A stretch of 64,000 bases of DNA from Cryptomeria japonica (taxonomy: Eukaryota; Streptophyta; Pinopsida; Cupressales; Cupressaceae). Numbering within the stretch: position 1 is the stretch's first letter; every line of letters begins with the position of its first letter. Both the position numbers and the translations under genes were made by a program. Of the stretch, positions 33,203 through 45,196 are shown piece by piece. The notes beneath the pieces were generated by a model. The model was given only the letters and a program-made list of their open reading frames with translations. It made no database searches and was not told where the DNA came from. Location of the stretch: positions 260,402,425 to 260,466,424 of the forward strand of contig NC_081415.1 of NCBI RefSeq assembly GCF_030272615.1, given 5' to 3'.

Positions 33203-34888
33203 TATCACAACCCTCCTTTATCACTTTTGGATTTAAAATACAATTCTATTATATTTTGGTTAAACTACTCAAAATGATTGAATAAATATTATAAAAGAAT
33301 AAAATGAATACACACACACACACACACCTGGAGAATATAATTCAAAAGGCATTATTTTTATTTATTTATTTTCCACTTCCAATTATGGCACATGTTGTAG
33401 GAAGAATAAGAAGCTTCTAGATGAATCTCCACCACCTTGCATGTAACTCCCCCGCTAAGTTTAATCAATTTGCATGAAGTCCAATATTGGAAAAGAATCT
33501 CCTTTTTAATTAAATTTTCTAGATAGTGGAATGGAGAGATTTTTCTTATAAATGATATGCAAGTTTTAAAAAATGGGAGTTGGTTATTCTTTGAAGAAAT
33601 TCTTTTATCAAATAATCGTTTTGGTAGTCATATTTCATTTTGGAGAATAGCTAAGGTTGTTTTGGAGAAATTTTTTTCCAAGCTTCAAGGATCAAGGGAG
33701 GCTAATTGAATAATTCATAGGGGATTCTACATCAATTGCAAGCATCCAGGTTCTTTTAATTTAGTTTTATTTTATTTAAAATCATGCATCTTATTCTTGC
33801 TGCGAATCAGATTAGTAAATTTTTTTTGTTTCAATTCCTTGCTGAGAAATAGATTAGATCAATTTTGTTTCAATTCCTTGATGAGAATTAGATCAATCTT
33901 GTTTCAATTCCTTGATGATAATTAGATCAATTTTGTTTCAAGTCCTTGTTGGGAATTAGATTAGATCAATCTTTATTTCCTCCCTCTAATTCATTTCTCT
34001 GGTTTTTCGAATGGAAATCTGAATCTCATTCTTTGAATATAAATCTCTCTGTGGATATCAGTTGAAATTGAGGAATATATTTCCCTGTGAATAATCCTCT
34101 GTGTTGTTCATCCCCGTAAACAAATCCTTACTCTCATTTGGTTACATTAATCTGGTTATATACATCTCTCTGTGAATAATTCTCTATGAAATTCTTTCCT
34201 GTGAATAAATTCTTGATCTCATTTGTTTATTTTTCTTTTCATGGTTATATGCCACTCTCTGTGAATATTAGTTGGATAAAATAAAATCCCTCTGTGTGAG
34301 CTTTGTATTTCTCAGCATAAACATCTACCTACTTCCTTGATAATCTGTGCATCGCTGGAGCAAATTATTTCTCTATTTCTGTGTTATGTTTTCGTCCCTG
34401 GGATTAAATTTCTTACTCTTACATTAATATTTTTTTTCCCTTATGCACATACCTGTTTATATATTCTCCTTTTATGCAATTTAATATTCTAGAAATTTAA
34501 GCCATATATATATTAAATTTATATCATGCGAAATGAAAATAGTAAATGTTTCAAGGTGAATTTTAATATAAATATAAAAATAAAGATAAAACATGGCATT
34601 CAGAATTTATGCCGAACACGCTTTAGGCTTCATGCAGGGGAGGTAGCTAAGGTAATTGTCGGGGGGGTAGTGGTACCCTCCACTACCCCTGCAGTCACTA
34701 TCACGACAGTGGCCGTAGGTGGAGTGGAGGGGCCCACGACATCCCCTCACCTCTGCGGGTCTGCACCTGCAGGACCACAGGGGTGACGGGACCCATGGGT
34801 CCCCACTCCCCTTTTTCATTAAATAGGATTCACATTTGTTGTATTTTTTTTTTAGTTTTTGAAAATTAAAAAAAGGGAAATTCGTTTA

Positions 34889-34943
<55 letters not shown>

Positions 34944-36683
34944 ATTTGAAATTTTAAGTTTAACTTAGAAGAATCTATGAATAGTTGAGATCATTGTGTA
35001 GTTAAATTAATAATTGAATTATGTCTAGTAATTCTACAATTAATTTATCTTTAGTGAATTTCATAACTGTAAATTAGATTATATCAAATTTTATAATTAG
35101 AGCTATTTAATCTATTTAAGATCAATTGGGGCACTTAGTTGGCATCTACCAATAAATTTATAAATATGTTTGAACCAAATGTCTAAGCTAAGTTCTATTT
35201 TTGGTACTAGTGACTTTATAAGCAATTATTCTTGCATGTAACTTACACTACCCTCGCTTCATGCAATTTCTTACACATTAATTTCATTTATTGACGTTTT
35301 CATCTCCATACAAGTTATGCATTTAATTATTAATATGCAAGTTTCATAATTGTCATTATTATGCAAGTTATGTTTCAAGTTTCGAATAACAAATAATTTT
35401 AGTTATGATTTTTATTCCGCGAAATTCGTCAAGTAGCTTTTTTAATTAATTAAAGTTTTGCAATGTCTAAATTTTGCATGTTCAAGTCATAATCATTTTC
35501 AGCATGATGTTTATCATAAGTTAGAAAATTAAGCAAAGGAAGTTGGAAAACCAAAACCTAGCAGCGTTCGGTATATACAATGCCGTCGTGTTGAACTACT
35601 GCACCTAACGCCTAATAAAGCTGCATCAACGATGTCTGTGGCATTTTTCCTATAAATCATCGGGGAGTAATAAGGGACACTTGGAAGTTAAAATCCAAGG
35701 GGCGGGTAATCGTCCTTGGATTGATAATTTAATAAGATAATTCTAAAACGATCTTTCATCCGTTGAGTTAAAATATAGTAAACCCCTATAGGGATGATGA
35801 GTGAAATGCTTTTATGAAAATTGATTTAATTTCAAAGAATTGTTGTTGATTGACAATTGGTCAAGGGTGACGCTTATGATATGAATTAGGATCTAGTTGT
35901 TTTTAGGCCACAAGCAATAGGCCATCTTGAGCCTTAGCTAAAGCGCTACCACCGTGGGTAGCAACCGCAGAGAAACTGTCTGGGACATTGACCCTAGAAA
36001 AGGTTGCGTACCCACTAATCAATTTACATCAAACCATAGAGTAGAAAATAGAACTACATACTTTACGCCTTGATCCCGTGCCGAAACAGGTATGTAGGCA
36101 GTCTTGGGTCGGAGTTGTCCCTAGTACTCAGGCGTTCGTGGGTGGGGTCTAGGCTTGGTAAAAGAAAGATTGAGTAAGAATCCTATTTTGAAAGATAAGA
36201 TAATTAAATTGGAAAAAGTAATTCAATGCATACTTGGAAGGAATCTCGTATGGATTCACTTGACTTCCAGAGGCTTTAAGCCAAATTATGAGGCGGAATT
36301 CAAGCTTGTATTATGTTATTTAATTATTCCTAAGGACGGTGACCTCAGTGCACTTCTGTTAGAAGAGTGTAGTACTTAGTGAGTGGCTCAGGACTCGAAT
36401 GGTCCCGATGAGTCTAAGTCTCTGGCCAGAGCACCTCCTATCCCGATTGGATAGATGCCTACCCCGTATGGGTAGATGCCTATCCCGTATTGGATAGATG
36501 AAATCTTATGTCCCGTATGGACAAATGCCTAACCCGTATGGTTAGATGCTCATCCCAGATGGATGAATGCCTAGTCCAAATGGATGTATGCCCAGAGTAT
36601 GCAATTGAATCAAACATAATGATTAAATTAAAAAAAAAAAAGAATGGTCAATTTTGTCGAGTGAATTATGGTGGGTTGTTACA
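33203..36683 (+). repeat. Chromovirus 3' LTR
   Basis: 3,481 bp. Differences from the 5' LTR include a four-copy rather than five-copy minisatellite (33826-33980), a long AT run, and loss of 26 bp between two AATGCC repeats near 35583. The hairpin array recurs at about 36438-36567 and the small ORF at 36155-36379. Confidence 0.92.
34894..34940. repeat. (AT)n microsatellite in the 3' LTR
   Basis: About twenty AT units, where the 5' LTR has only a T-run and a few TA units. Confidence 0.9.
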
Positions 36684-37001
36684 ATCGCCCAAGATTCACC
36701 TTTGCTTCACTTTGGATGATTGAATGCTGGGTGAGTGAAAATGAATCCACTTTCCCTTTTTATCAGCGAGTAAACCCTAATCCTTCACTGTCATAAATGC
36801 TTCCCAATCTACCCTATCAGATGTCAGTTTCAAAGTCTTATACTAGGTAAACCTTCATCAATGATGAACATAACTCTCCAGATCTCTTCTAGATCTCTTC
36901 AGATCTCCTCTGGGGAATATGCAAGATTTGCAATGAGTTTTCCAACCCCTAAAGATTATGCCTTAGTTACTGGTGGAATTTCGTGCTGGTGGAGGAATGC
37001 T
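36684..37001. other. Element I spacer between ORF1 and ORF2
   Basis: Continues 24721-24821 across the chromovirus. It corresponds to 43300-43640 of element II (CTTTGCTTCACTTTGxATG shared). No ORF is supported. Confidence 0.6.
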
Positions 37002-38096
37002 CTATTTTACCGGTGGAGTTACTAGTGTTGTTGCATCTTTACTTGGTCCTTCAGATTTTCTAAGCCATCTCTTGGTATGATCTTGTTGTATTTCATCTAC
37101 CTTCTGCTTTCCTTTCTCATTTGGTTTATCATTGCTAACTGGTTGAGTCTTGCTTCTACAGTACTTAGCAATATGACCTATTTTGTTGCATGCATAACAT
37201 GTGTCATTGTTCTTTTGGATTTCTTTGACATATCCGGTGCCATTCCTTGACCTACAATGATTAACCAAATGTCCAAACTTTCCACATGCATGACATTTAA
37301 CATTCATTCTGTAGTCTTCTGACTTATGACCATACTTCTTACAATTTGTGCATTGACTGGGAACAAAATTGTAGTTTTGATTTTCTCCATTTCTACATTG
37401 TTTAGCCATATGCCCAAATTTATTACAAACAAAGAATCTGCCATTGAATTTATAAGCATTAGATTGCCTTATCAGTTTCCTCTGTTCTGATGAGTTTTGT
37501 ACACCGGTTGGCTGATCTTTATTTATAGTACCAGAGCTTTCACCTTGTACAAATCCAAATCCTCTAGAATCATCACTTTGGCTTTGTATTTTCAATAAGT
37601 CATGCAATTATGTAGCACTGATCCTAAACTTTTATTTGTACTCACTTGGAGTAGTCAGATCATCTCTCAGAGTTATTACTTGTCTTTCAAGTTCTTGTTC
37701 ATTATTCCAAGATTGCACCAAACTGGTTTTCAACATATCATTCCCATGAGCCAATCTGTCACATTCTTCAGATTTGTTCTTCAGAGATGTAGCAAGATTT
37801 TCTTCTTTCTTCTTTCTGTCCTCAATATCCTTTGACATCCTCATAGTTAGGTCTTGCATTTCATTTTGCATGAGCATGTTTTCTTGACTCAATTTCTGAC
37901 AATGTTCCTTGAGTGCGTTATCATCATCCTGTTTTTGCAAAAGTTCCTTCCTCCTAGCATGAGATGATGATAACCTTTCTTGCAGGACAAGAATAAATTC
38001 ATTTGCAGAATTTAGTTCATCTTGCAATTTCAAGTTCTTCATCCTTTCAGCATCATAATCCTCAAGAGCCATCTCAAGTTTCTTTTCCATAGCCAT
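37002..38096 (-). pseudogene. ORF1 of element I: coiled coil plus four CCHC zinc knuckles, Gag-like
   Basis: ATG at 38096 (MAMEKKLEMALEDYD). The first half is Glu/Lys/Leu-rich heptad sequence, predicted coiled coil (ERL..SHARRKELL, MRMSKDIEDRKKKEENL, NNEQELERQ). The second half has four CX2CX4HX4C units: VCNKFGHMAKQC with its first Cys changed to Phe, CTNCKKYGHKSED with its last Cys changed to Tyr, and two intact ones, CHACGKFGHLVNHC and CYACNKIGHIAKYC. Two TAA stops interrupt it (37632 and about 37608), and the frame ends at 37002. It sits first after the PBS, where Gag is expected, and probably binds and packages the element RNA (inference). No capsid motif is recognised. Confidence 0.8.
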
Positions 38097-38149
38097 GCCT
38101 AAAGATTCTGGTTTCAGGATCTTCCTCAAGCTGTTAAACTTCTTCCAAG

Positions 38150-38170
38150 GTACCAAGCTCGGATACCAAT
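38150..38170 (-). other. PBS of element I
   Basis: On the minus strand, ATTGGTATCCGAGCTTGG follows the LTR end CCCAGCA. Initiator-Met-tRNA type. Confidence 0.85.
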
Positions 38171-39077
38171 TGCTGGGATCCAAGAACATTGAGAGTGGGG
38201 GGAAGTGAAGGAGTGTTCTACTGGTAAGATAAGATTTTATGGTTTTATAACATACACACATAAACCGGTAAATGAATAAACATATAACTTGAAGAAAATA
38301 AACCATCCACATGAATGAACACCATAACACATAATTATACATGAAAAATCTCAAAGAGGAAAAATCACAGTGGGATTTGTGACCCACAATATCAATTCAT
38401 TAGCCATATGAAAGATATTAGATAGAGAGGGGGCCTGCACATGCAGGAAGGCACACTGCTCATGACTAAAGAGTGTCACTGACTACAAGCTTTTTCTGAA
38501 GTAAAACAATAATGATGAACTCACAAAATGCATCTCTAATGCCAAAAAGAGTTCCGGTTATAGCTCTGCTCTATACTGGTTCATAAACCCTGAACACTTA
38601 TACTAGTATTTCCTTCTCTCCAAGAATGCCTTACAAAGCATCTACAGATCATTGCATGATACAACTTTCACATACAAAATAATCTATATCCTTTGCATTA
38701 CAATTCTATATCCATAATCTTGTTCTGTCTACATACTCTGTTATCACATTATCTTATCCTCATATCATAATGACCTAACAAGCTGACCTATATACCCTTT
38801 ACAAACAATATGCCTTATGTCAGCTTACAATACAAAATATATACAATGTTGGCCTTATACAACAATTGCAAAATGATTTTTCAAATAAAACTTGATGTCG
38901 GCTTCATTGAAGTGATAGATGCCGGTGTCGGTGCTGGTGCTTGTGTCGGTTGTAATCCTCGATACTCAATGCCAGTGTCTGCCGATGAATTCCTCCTAAT
39001 ATCGGTATATGACTTCCATCTAATCTTGTTGCTATCAACTACAACAAAATGAATCCAATGAGTGTCAATTGCCAATA
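38171..39077 (-). repeat. Element I 5' LTR
   Basis: 907 bp. It matches 20376-21294 throughout. Its terminal TG (minus strand) reads TA at 39076-39077. A TATA-like CTATATA lies at 38788-38794. Confidence 0.9.
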
Positions 39078-39082
39078 GATGC

Positions 39083-39871
39083 AACCGCAAGAATCTACAC
39101 CATAACACATAGATTTATATGTGGAAAACCTCAAAGAGGAAAAAACACGGTGGGATTGGTGACCCACAATATCTATCTACTAGCCGAATGAATAAATATT
39201 ACAATAGGGGCTTGCATATGTAGAGAGGCCAACAACCTAGAGCGCACTGCTCATCACAAAAGGGGCCTCACTGACTACAAACACAAAATATGGAGTTACA
39301 AACAAAATTTTGAATTAAGAGATTGTGTCTACTATGCTGGATGAGTTCCGATTAAAGCATTGTTTTTATTGGTTTTCATTATGTCCTCCCTTACCGATAA
39401 CTTTCTTTGCATCCCAAACCTCTAAACCAATAACCAAGACCGACTAAAAAATATTATATTCGCATTCAATCGATCAACATCACTAGCACAATATCACATC
39501 ACTATACATTCCATCTATCTATGTGTATATGTAAAATAACCTAACTGGGCTGACTTAAATACCCTTCCCAATCATAAACATAAATGTCTTATGTCGGCTT
39601 ACAATGATATTATAAGTTATTTACATGTCAGCCTAGACAAAAATAAATGCATTAAACTTCATGACCAATGCTGGTGATTGATACCGTGTAAACCTGCCAG
39701 ATCAATCTCCTATGTCACCCTCATATACCGGTTCCTAGTTTGTCGCTTTCCCTTAATGCTAGATGATGAATCGTGAATACTAGCAAGTACCCATTAAGTT
39801 TCTATCCCAAAATGATGTGTGTTTCCATCAATAACAATACAACTAAACCATATAAGTGTCAATTTCCAACA
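39083..39871 (-). repeat. Element II 3' LTR, main piece
   Basis: Continues 20243-20375 after the element I insertion. It aligns with 48660-49117 plus 62576-62901 of the 5' LTR. Confidence 0.88.
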
Positions 39872-39887
39872 ATCTCCCCCTTTGGGA
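39872..39887 (-). other. Element II polypurine tract
   Basis: Minus strand TCCCAAAGGGGGAGAT next to the LTR start. Confidence 0.85.
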
Positions 39888-40143
39888 TTGATGGCAACAC
39901 TCATGTGAAAAATGGATTGTTGAAGTGCTCTCCCGGTTCCTCCCAAAACTGATGACCAAAACTGACCCTACACCCCTTGAGCTATATAGTACTTCTTATG
40001 TCCCTTAACATTTTTCACAACAACCTCTCCCCCTTTGACATCAATGATAAAGGCTGGGGCAAATAATGAAAGAATAAAATCAAAATGTGTTAACCAAATC
40101 TAGATGTACTTGAATATATCCATGTAAGCACCCTTCAAAAATC
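39888..40143. other. Element II 3' untranslated interior
   Basis: Parallels 21311-21587 of element I. No ORF seen. Confidence 0.5.
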
Positions 40144-43100
40144 CTAAGTATCCCAACCAGTTTTCAATATTCCCAAAATAGATACAAACCCATTAAGAAT
40201 GTATGCATATAGTTCTTCTGTTAGATCTGTCATTTTGGGTGTATTAATCAATTCTATACTTTCCCATTTATGAAGTAACAAAGTGTTCAACTGGGGACTA
40301 AACAATCCCCTCAACTCTCTAGCTCGTCGGATTAATCTGTCCATATCTTTCTCCGAGGCTGATATCTCTAATTTTGTAACCAAAATTTGACCATCAATAG
40401 CACTGGTCAATGACCGAGTACCATCAAAATTGTTAGCCAAATGTTCCAACTGGGCCTTTGATGCTTTTATTTTTACCTCTAGGTCAGCTGTAAGTTTTTC
40501 GGTGTTAGTACAAGACCTATATACAACTGCACTGATTAAGAGCCTCATCAATCTTTGTTAGTTACTTTGTCATCTTGGCCTTGTCTGATGTGATCATATT
40601 GTCATAGGTGACCTTCCTAGCTACGTTGTACCTCCCTATTAACTTCCAGTTTGATATCTGTTGAAGAGTTTGAAACTCTTTTGTAACATATTCTGTCAAA
40701 CTCTTAAGATTACCAGAGGGGCTAGCTTCTGGACTAGTGTATCCTAGAACTAGCTGCTGTAGGATTGGAATGGCTTGCTCAATGACTTGCTTGTCTTCTG
40801 ATCCTTCATTCCTTAACTTTTAAGATGCAACAAACATCAATTCAAAACTACTCAATTTCTCTATGTTCTTCTGTCCAAAATCAACTTGACTAGATGAGCC
40901 AAGTGCTAACAATGAATGACTAGACTCTCCAACCTGCTAATTGGCACTAGTGGCTTCGACACTTGGTACAGTAACTTGCTCAAACTTAGCCTCTTCTATA
41001 TGTACATTTGTTGTCAGAGATTCAATATCCTCAACCTATTTATCGTATGTATTCACATCAATAACCTCTACATTTGGAATGTTTTGTTTTAGTGTATCCT
41101 GCTTATCATGTACAACTTCAATGTTATTTACTGGTTTCTCTATATTATGTACAGGTGGTTCTATTTTAGGAATATCCTCTGTTAGTTTCTGTTCCAAAAC
41201 TAGTGGATCCATACCCAATATACCTTTCCCCTTTCCATCAACTGAGAAGTCTTGAATACCAAACTTAGGAGGGAATACCGATGGAGTAAAGAAATCAGGT
41301 TTATCTACAAAGAATTTTACCCATGCCTCATGGGTCTCCTTTACTATTTCATTTACTCTACCCACCATGAGACTCACATGTCAGTGTTTGCATTAGAAAA
41401 TTGTTTTATTTGCATATTCAAGACATTCTGCATCTCCTCATCAGTTATAGCACCATAAACAGTCAATAACTCCCGCATCTTTATAAATTTATCCTCTTCA
41501 ACTGTAGACAATATCCTAGCATCTAGCTTATTATGCAAATCTCTGGGTATTTGTTTTTCAATCTCAATTAATGCTTTCTTATATATATCTAATTATAAGA
41601 AAACTGCTTCCTCAATCTCCATTTGTTCCTTATCATCCATATGTACATAGTAATGTTGGATATTGCTCATAATTCCATCTTTAGTTATTTGATCAATCAA
41701 TTCAACAACTAAGAGAGGAGGGATGACTTCAATACTCTTACCGAATTTGAGAGCTATATCTATATTTGATTTTTTCTTCTCACTGGGAGTAGAAGTAGAC
41801 TCCTTAATTGGGTTCCTCTTCTATGTGGGTTTCCTCTCCTTCAAAATTTTCTTTGGGGCTACCGGAGGGGTGAATTTTACTTTCTATTTCTTTCCTTCCT
41901 TAGGCTTCTTCCTCTGTATCCCAATGTAAGTCTTGGGAATCTTTGGGGGCACAACATCAGTATCAAAACCGAATTGAACATGGGCAATATAAGTTTCTGG
42001 TTTCTCCTCTTCAATACACCCTTGCCGGTTGCTATCGCTGGTGAGACCTGAACTGTTGCCAAAGAAGATTCTTCTGCTAGGCCAATCATCTGCTTGATTT
42101 CAAAAGACATCTTCTATACAACTTCTCCAACCTTCTTGATTTGTCCTTCCCTTTTCTTCTTGTTGAAACCTCTCTGAACTTCAGATTCCTTTCGGTTTGT
42201 TGTCCAAAAGGTTTTCTCAACCTCATCAACCAGGGCATCAATAAGAGTCCTGAAATATAAGTCCAAGATATCAACATCAACATCATCGCCCATCTCAATG
42301 ATCCAAACCTTTGCACTCTTTCTCTTCTTCATTGCCTTTTGAAATGATTTGAAATAACCCCATAAAAGGGAGTCTCTCTCCTTGTCCTCTCCCAAACCTC
42401 TTATAGCATTTTTCATTTGTTTTCCTACGGGCATATCAAATGCCCATTGTGTTTTACTAGATCTTGGTAGCTCATTCAAAAAGAAAAGCATCAAGCAAAC
42501 AACAAGGTTGCCATACCAGAAAATACCTTTCTTATTACACTTAATCTTCCCTAGGTTTAAAATTAGCTCTTCACACATCCATCGACATAGATGATACATA
42601 TTATTCTCTTTGACCATCTTATGAGCACAATAAATGCATGAACTGGAAACAAAGTTCAACCGGTTTGATTGGGCTACCTTGTAACCGATGATCATGCTTG
42701 CAAATTGAACAACTTTATCTCTGATAGTGCGTATCTTCATTGATCGGTTGTCAAAAGTTACACCAGTTAACTTCTCCATCTCATTGTTAGACATTTTCTT
42801 CCTTTTAGGAGTCTAGCCAGTCTGGGGAAAACCGATGCTTGGATAAATAACCTCCTTGGTGATTTTGTAAGGTTGGTCTACCCACATGAATTCCCCATGG
42901 ACACGGCTTAGTACATACCAGATCATTTCATCTTCAAATTCCGACATCTCCAAATGTTTGTGAAACCCTGATCCTTCAATTTGGAATTCTAGTTTCATCG
43001 ATCCCTCCATGTCTAGTAGATTTGTCATGTACATTGTTTTGATTTCAGCATAACCTAAATCCTCTAGAGTGTAGTGGATATATGCACAAACATCTTTAAC

Positions 43101-43259
43101 ATACAAAACTCCATCTTGAACCCTAGAAAATGCTTCGACTGAATCATCAAACTTCACAATATGAGGGTATTGCTTGAAAAATGGGCATGGACGATCCTTG
43201 ATGTCAACAACAATAGGGGTAGCCACACCTATCAAAATGAGAGTTGATCTAGAAGCCAT
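40144..43259 (-). pseudogene. ORF2 of element II: conserved unknown protein
   Basis: ATG at 43259 (MASRST). It is collinear with element I ORF2 over its whole length: VDIKDR.CPFFK, AYIHYTLEDLG, YVLSRVHGEFMWVDQPYKITKE (intact here, broken by stops in element I), NRSMKI.TI, SMIIGYKVAQSNRLNFV, LNLGKIK, GNLVVCLMLFFLNELP, WGYFKSFQ, PETYI, DIYKKALIEI, LHNKLDAR, and a C-terminal SAIDGQIL...RARELRGLFSPQL segment. Defects include TAG near 42828, a stop at 42114, a frame change near 42010-42030, and further stops between 41880 and 40550. Strong similarity over about 1,040 codons, with many substitutions between the two copies, suggests the reading frame was under selection before both died. Confidence 0.75.
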
Positions 43260-43638
43260 TGCAAATAAAAGATAGCTCAGCAACTGATAAAATACCTCAC
43301 AACCTTCACTTGTGAAAGTTATTGAAAATCCACTCTAAAAGCATTGGAATTCTCTTGAAAATGCTCTTGATCACCTTGAATCACCTTAAACTCGCTCTGC
43401 TTCACTTTGAATGCTGTGTGATAAAAAATGAACCAACATTTCCCTTTTATTATGCGAAAACCCTAATTTCACATTGACATAAATGCGTGCCGACCTATCA
43501 TACCAGTTTCAAAATCCATAATCTCATTACTGGAAAACCTTCAAACTGACTTATCCAAGATTTGAAACAAGCTTTCAGACTGCTATCGGGGATAATGTAA
43601 TATCTATCATTAATTTGTCTTCCCCTAAGGCTAATGCC
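43260..43638. other. Element II spacer between ORF1 and ORF2
   Basis: Matches the interrupted spacer of element I. No ORF is supported. Confidence 0.5.
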
Positions 43639-44786
43639 TTAGTTATCGAATGAGTTTCCTGCTGGTGCAGGAACATTCTGCTCTACCGGTTGAGTAATCG
43701 GGTTGTTTGTCTCTGCCAGTTGATCTTGAAATTTCCTAACCCATTTCTTCTCATGCTTCTTTTAGATATCATCAACCTTTTGTTTTCCTTTCTCATCATT
43801 TCCTACCAAATTGTTCTTGCTTCTGCAGAATTTAGCAATATGTCCTATTCTATTGCATGCATAGCAAGTGACATTATTTTTCCGAATTGCCTTACTGCTT
43901 CCTTGATCATTCCTTGACCTAAATTGATTAGTCATATGTCCAAAATTTCCAAATGCATGACATCTCACATTCACTCTACAATCTTCTATCTTATGACCAT
44001 ACTTCTTATAGTTTGAACACTAACCGAGAACTCCATTATTATCTTGATTTTATCTATTAATGCAATGTATTGCCATATGACCAAATTTATTGCAAACAAA
44101 ACATCTACCATTAAATTTATGTGCATTAGGTTTCCTTATCGATGATTTATGGTTCCAGTTTATAGGTGGATTCTCCTTCTGCCCGGTTGCTTCAACTTTA
44201 TTTGCAATACCAGAGCTTTCTCCATGCTCAAATCCAAAACCTCTAGTGTCTCCCTTGTGCCTTTGATCCTTCAATAGCTCATCAAGATATGAGAATTGGC
44301 CTTAAACTTTTCTTTGTATTCATTTGTAGTATCCAAATCTCCTCTTAGGATTGTTATCAATCTTTCCAACTCCTGCTCATTATTTTGGGATTGCACCAAT
44401 TCAGCTCTGAACATATCATTCTCATGTGCCAGCCTAATGCATTCCTTAGATCTGTCTTTCAGAGATTTGACAAGATTTTCTTCATTCTTCTTCTGGTCTT
44501 CAATCTCCTTGGACATCCTCATAGTTAGGGCTTTCATTTCATTATTCATGACACTATTCTCCCGACTCAGCTTCTGAAATTATTCTTTAAGGGCATTCTT
44601 CTCTTCATCATCCCGATTTTGTAAAAGTTCTTTCCTTCTAGCTTGAACAAATGACAACCTCTCCTATAGGATAAGAATGAATTCCTTTGCAGAGTTGAAA
44701 TCATCTTGCAACTTAAGGTTCTTCATCCTTTCAACATCATAGTATTCAAGTTCTACTTCAAGTTGTTTATCCATGCTCGTCTCCAT
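43639..44786 (-). pseudogene. ORF1 of element II: coiled coil plus zinc knuckles, Gag-like
   Basis: ATG at 44786 (METSMDKQLEVELEYYD). Coiled-coil half: MRMSKEIEDQKKNEENL, SQNNEQELERL. Of the four zinc knuckles, CFVCNKFGHMAIHC and CYACNRIGHIAKFC are intact. The second lost Cys residues at its start and the third reads CHAFGNFGHMTNQF. The frame is broken by stops near 44663 and 44580, a frameshift near 44283 and stops near 44050 and 43760. Different knuckles are damaged than in element I, so the family ancestor very likely had all four. Confidence 0.78.
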
Positions 44787-44839
44787 GGATTTCAGATTTA
44801 GGATCTTCCTTAAGCTGTTGGAATTACTCCAAGGCACTA

Positions 44840-44854
44840 GGCTTTGATACCAAT
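44840..44854 (-). other. PBS of element II
   Basis: Minus strand ATTGGTATCAAAGCC directly after the LTR end CCAACA; initiator-Met-tRNA type. Confidence 0.85.
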
Positions 44855-44875
44855 TGTTGGAATCCAAGAACACTG
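44855..44875 (-). repeat. Element II 5' LTR, first 21 bp
   Basis: TGTTGGAATCCAAGAACACTG. Its last five bases are the left target site of the solo LTR. Confidence 0.85.
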
Positions 44876-44969
44876 TGTAATAACCCACCTTAACTAACCC
44901 AGCAAAATTGACCATTCTTTTTTTTTTTTTTAAATTTAATCATTGTGTTTGATTCAATTGCATACTCTG

Positions 44970-45196
44970 GGCATCCATCCATTTGGATTAGGCATTCATC
45001 CATCCAGGATGAGTATCTAACCATACGGGTTAGGCATTGGTCCATATGGGATATAATATTTCATCTATCCAATACAGATAGGCATTTACCCATACGGGGC
45101 AGGCATATGTCCATACAGGACATAAGATTTCATCTATCCAATATGGGATAGGCATCTACCCATACGGGGTATGCATCTATCCAATCAGGATAGGAG
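44970..45196. repeat. Hairpin array in the solo LTR
   Basis: Inverted copy of the array at 28103-28230, with stems CTAACC/GGTTAG (45017-45033), TATGTCC/GGACATA and CTATCC/GGATAG near the end. One stem is longer than in the chromovirus copies and still fully paired. Confidence 0.85.

Larger units (their letters stand above)
24822..36683 (+). mobile_element. Tekay/Del-type Ty3-Gypsy chromovirus, complete but inactive
   Basis: 11.9 kb with LTRs of 3,528 and 3,481 bp, PBS, gag, pol and a chromodomain-like C-terminus, and a PPT. It is inserted between ORF1 and ORF2 of element I, against that element's strand. AATC occurs at both outer junctions (AATCA on the left, AATCG on the right) but depends on how the LTR ends are drawn, so the TSD is imperfect. 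The LTRs differ by scattered substitutions and a few indels. Confidence 0.92.
20376..39077 (-). mobile_element. Element I: two-ORF non-autonomous LTR element, TSD GATGC
   Basis: Inserted in the 3' LTR of element II; GATGC flanks it at 20371-20375 and 39078-39082. LTRs are 919 and 907 bp. Without the chromovirus inside it (24822-36683) it is about 6.8 kb. On the minus strand the order is LTR, PBS, ORF1 (Gag-like), ORF2 (unknown), PPT, LTR. Confidence 0.9.
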
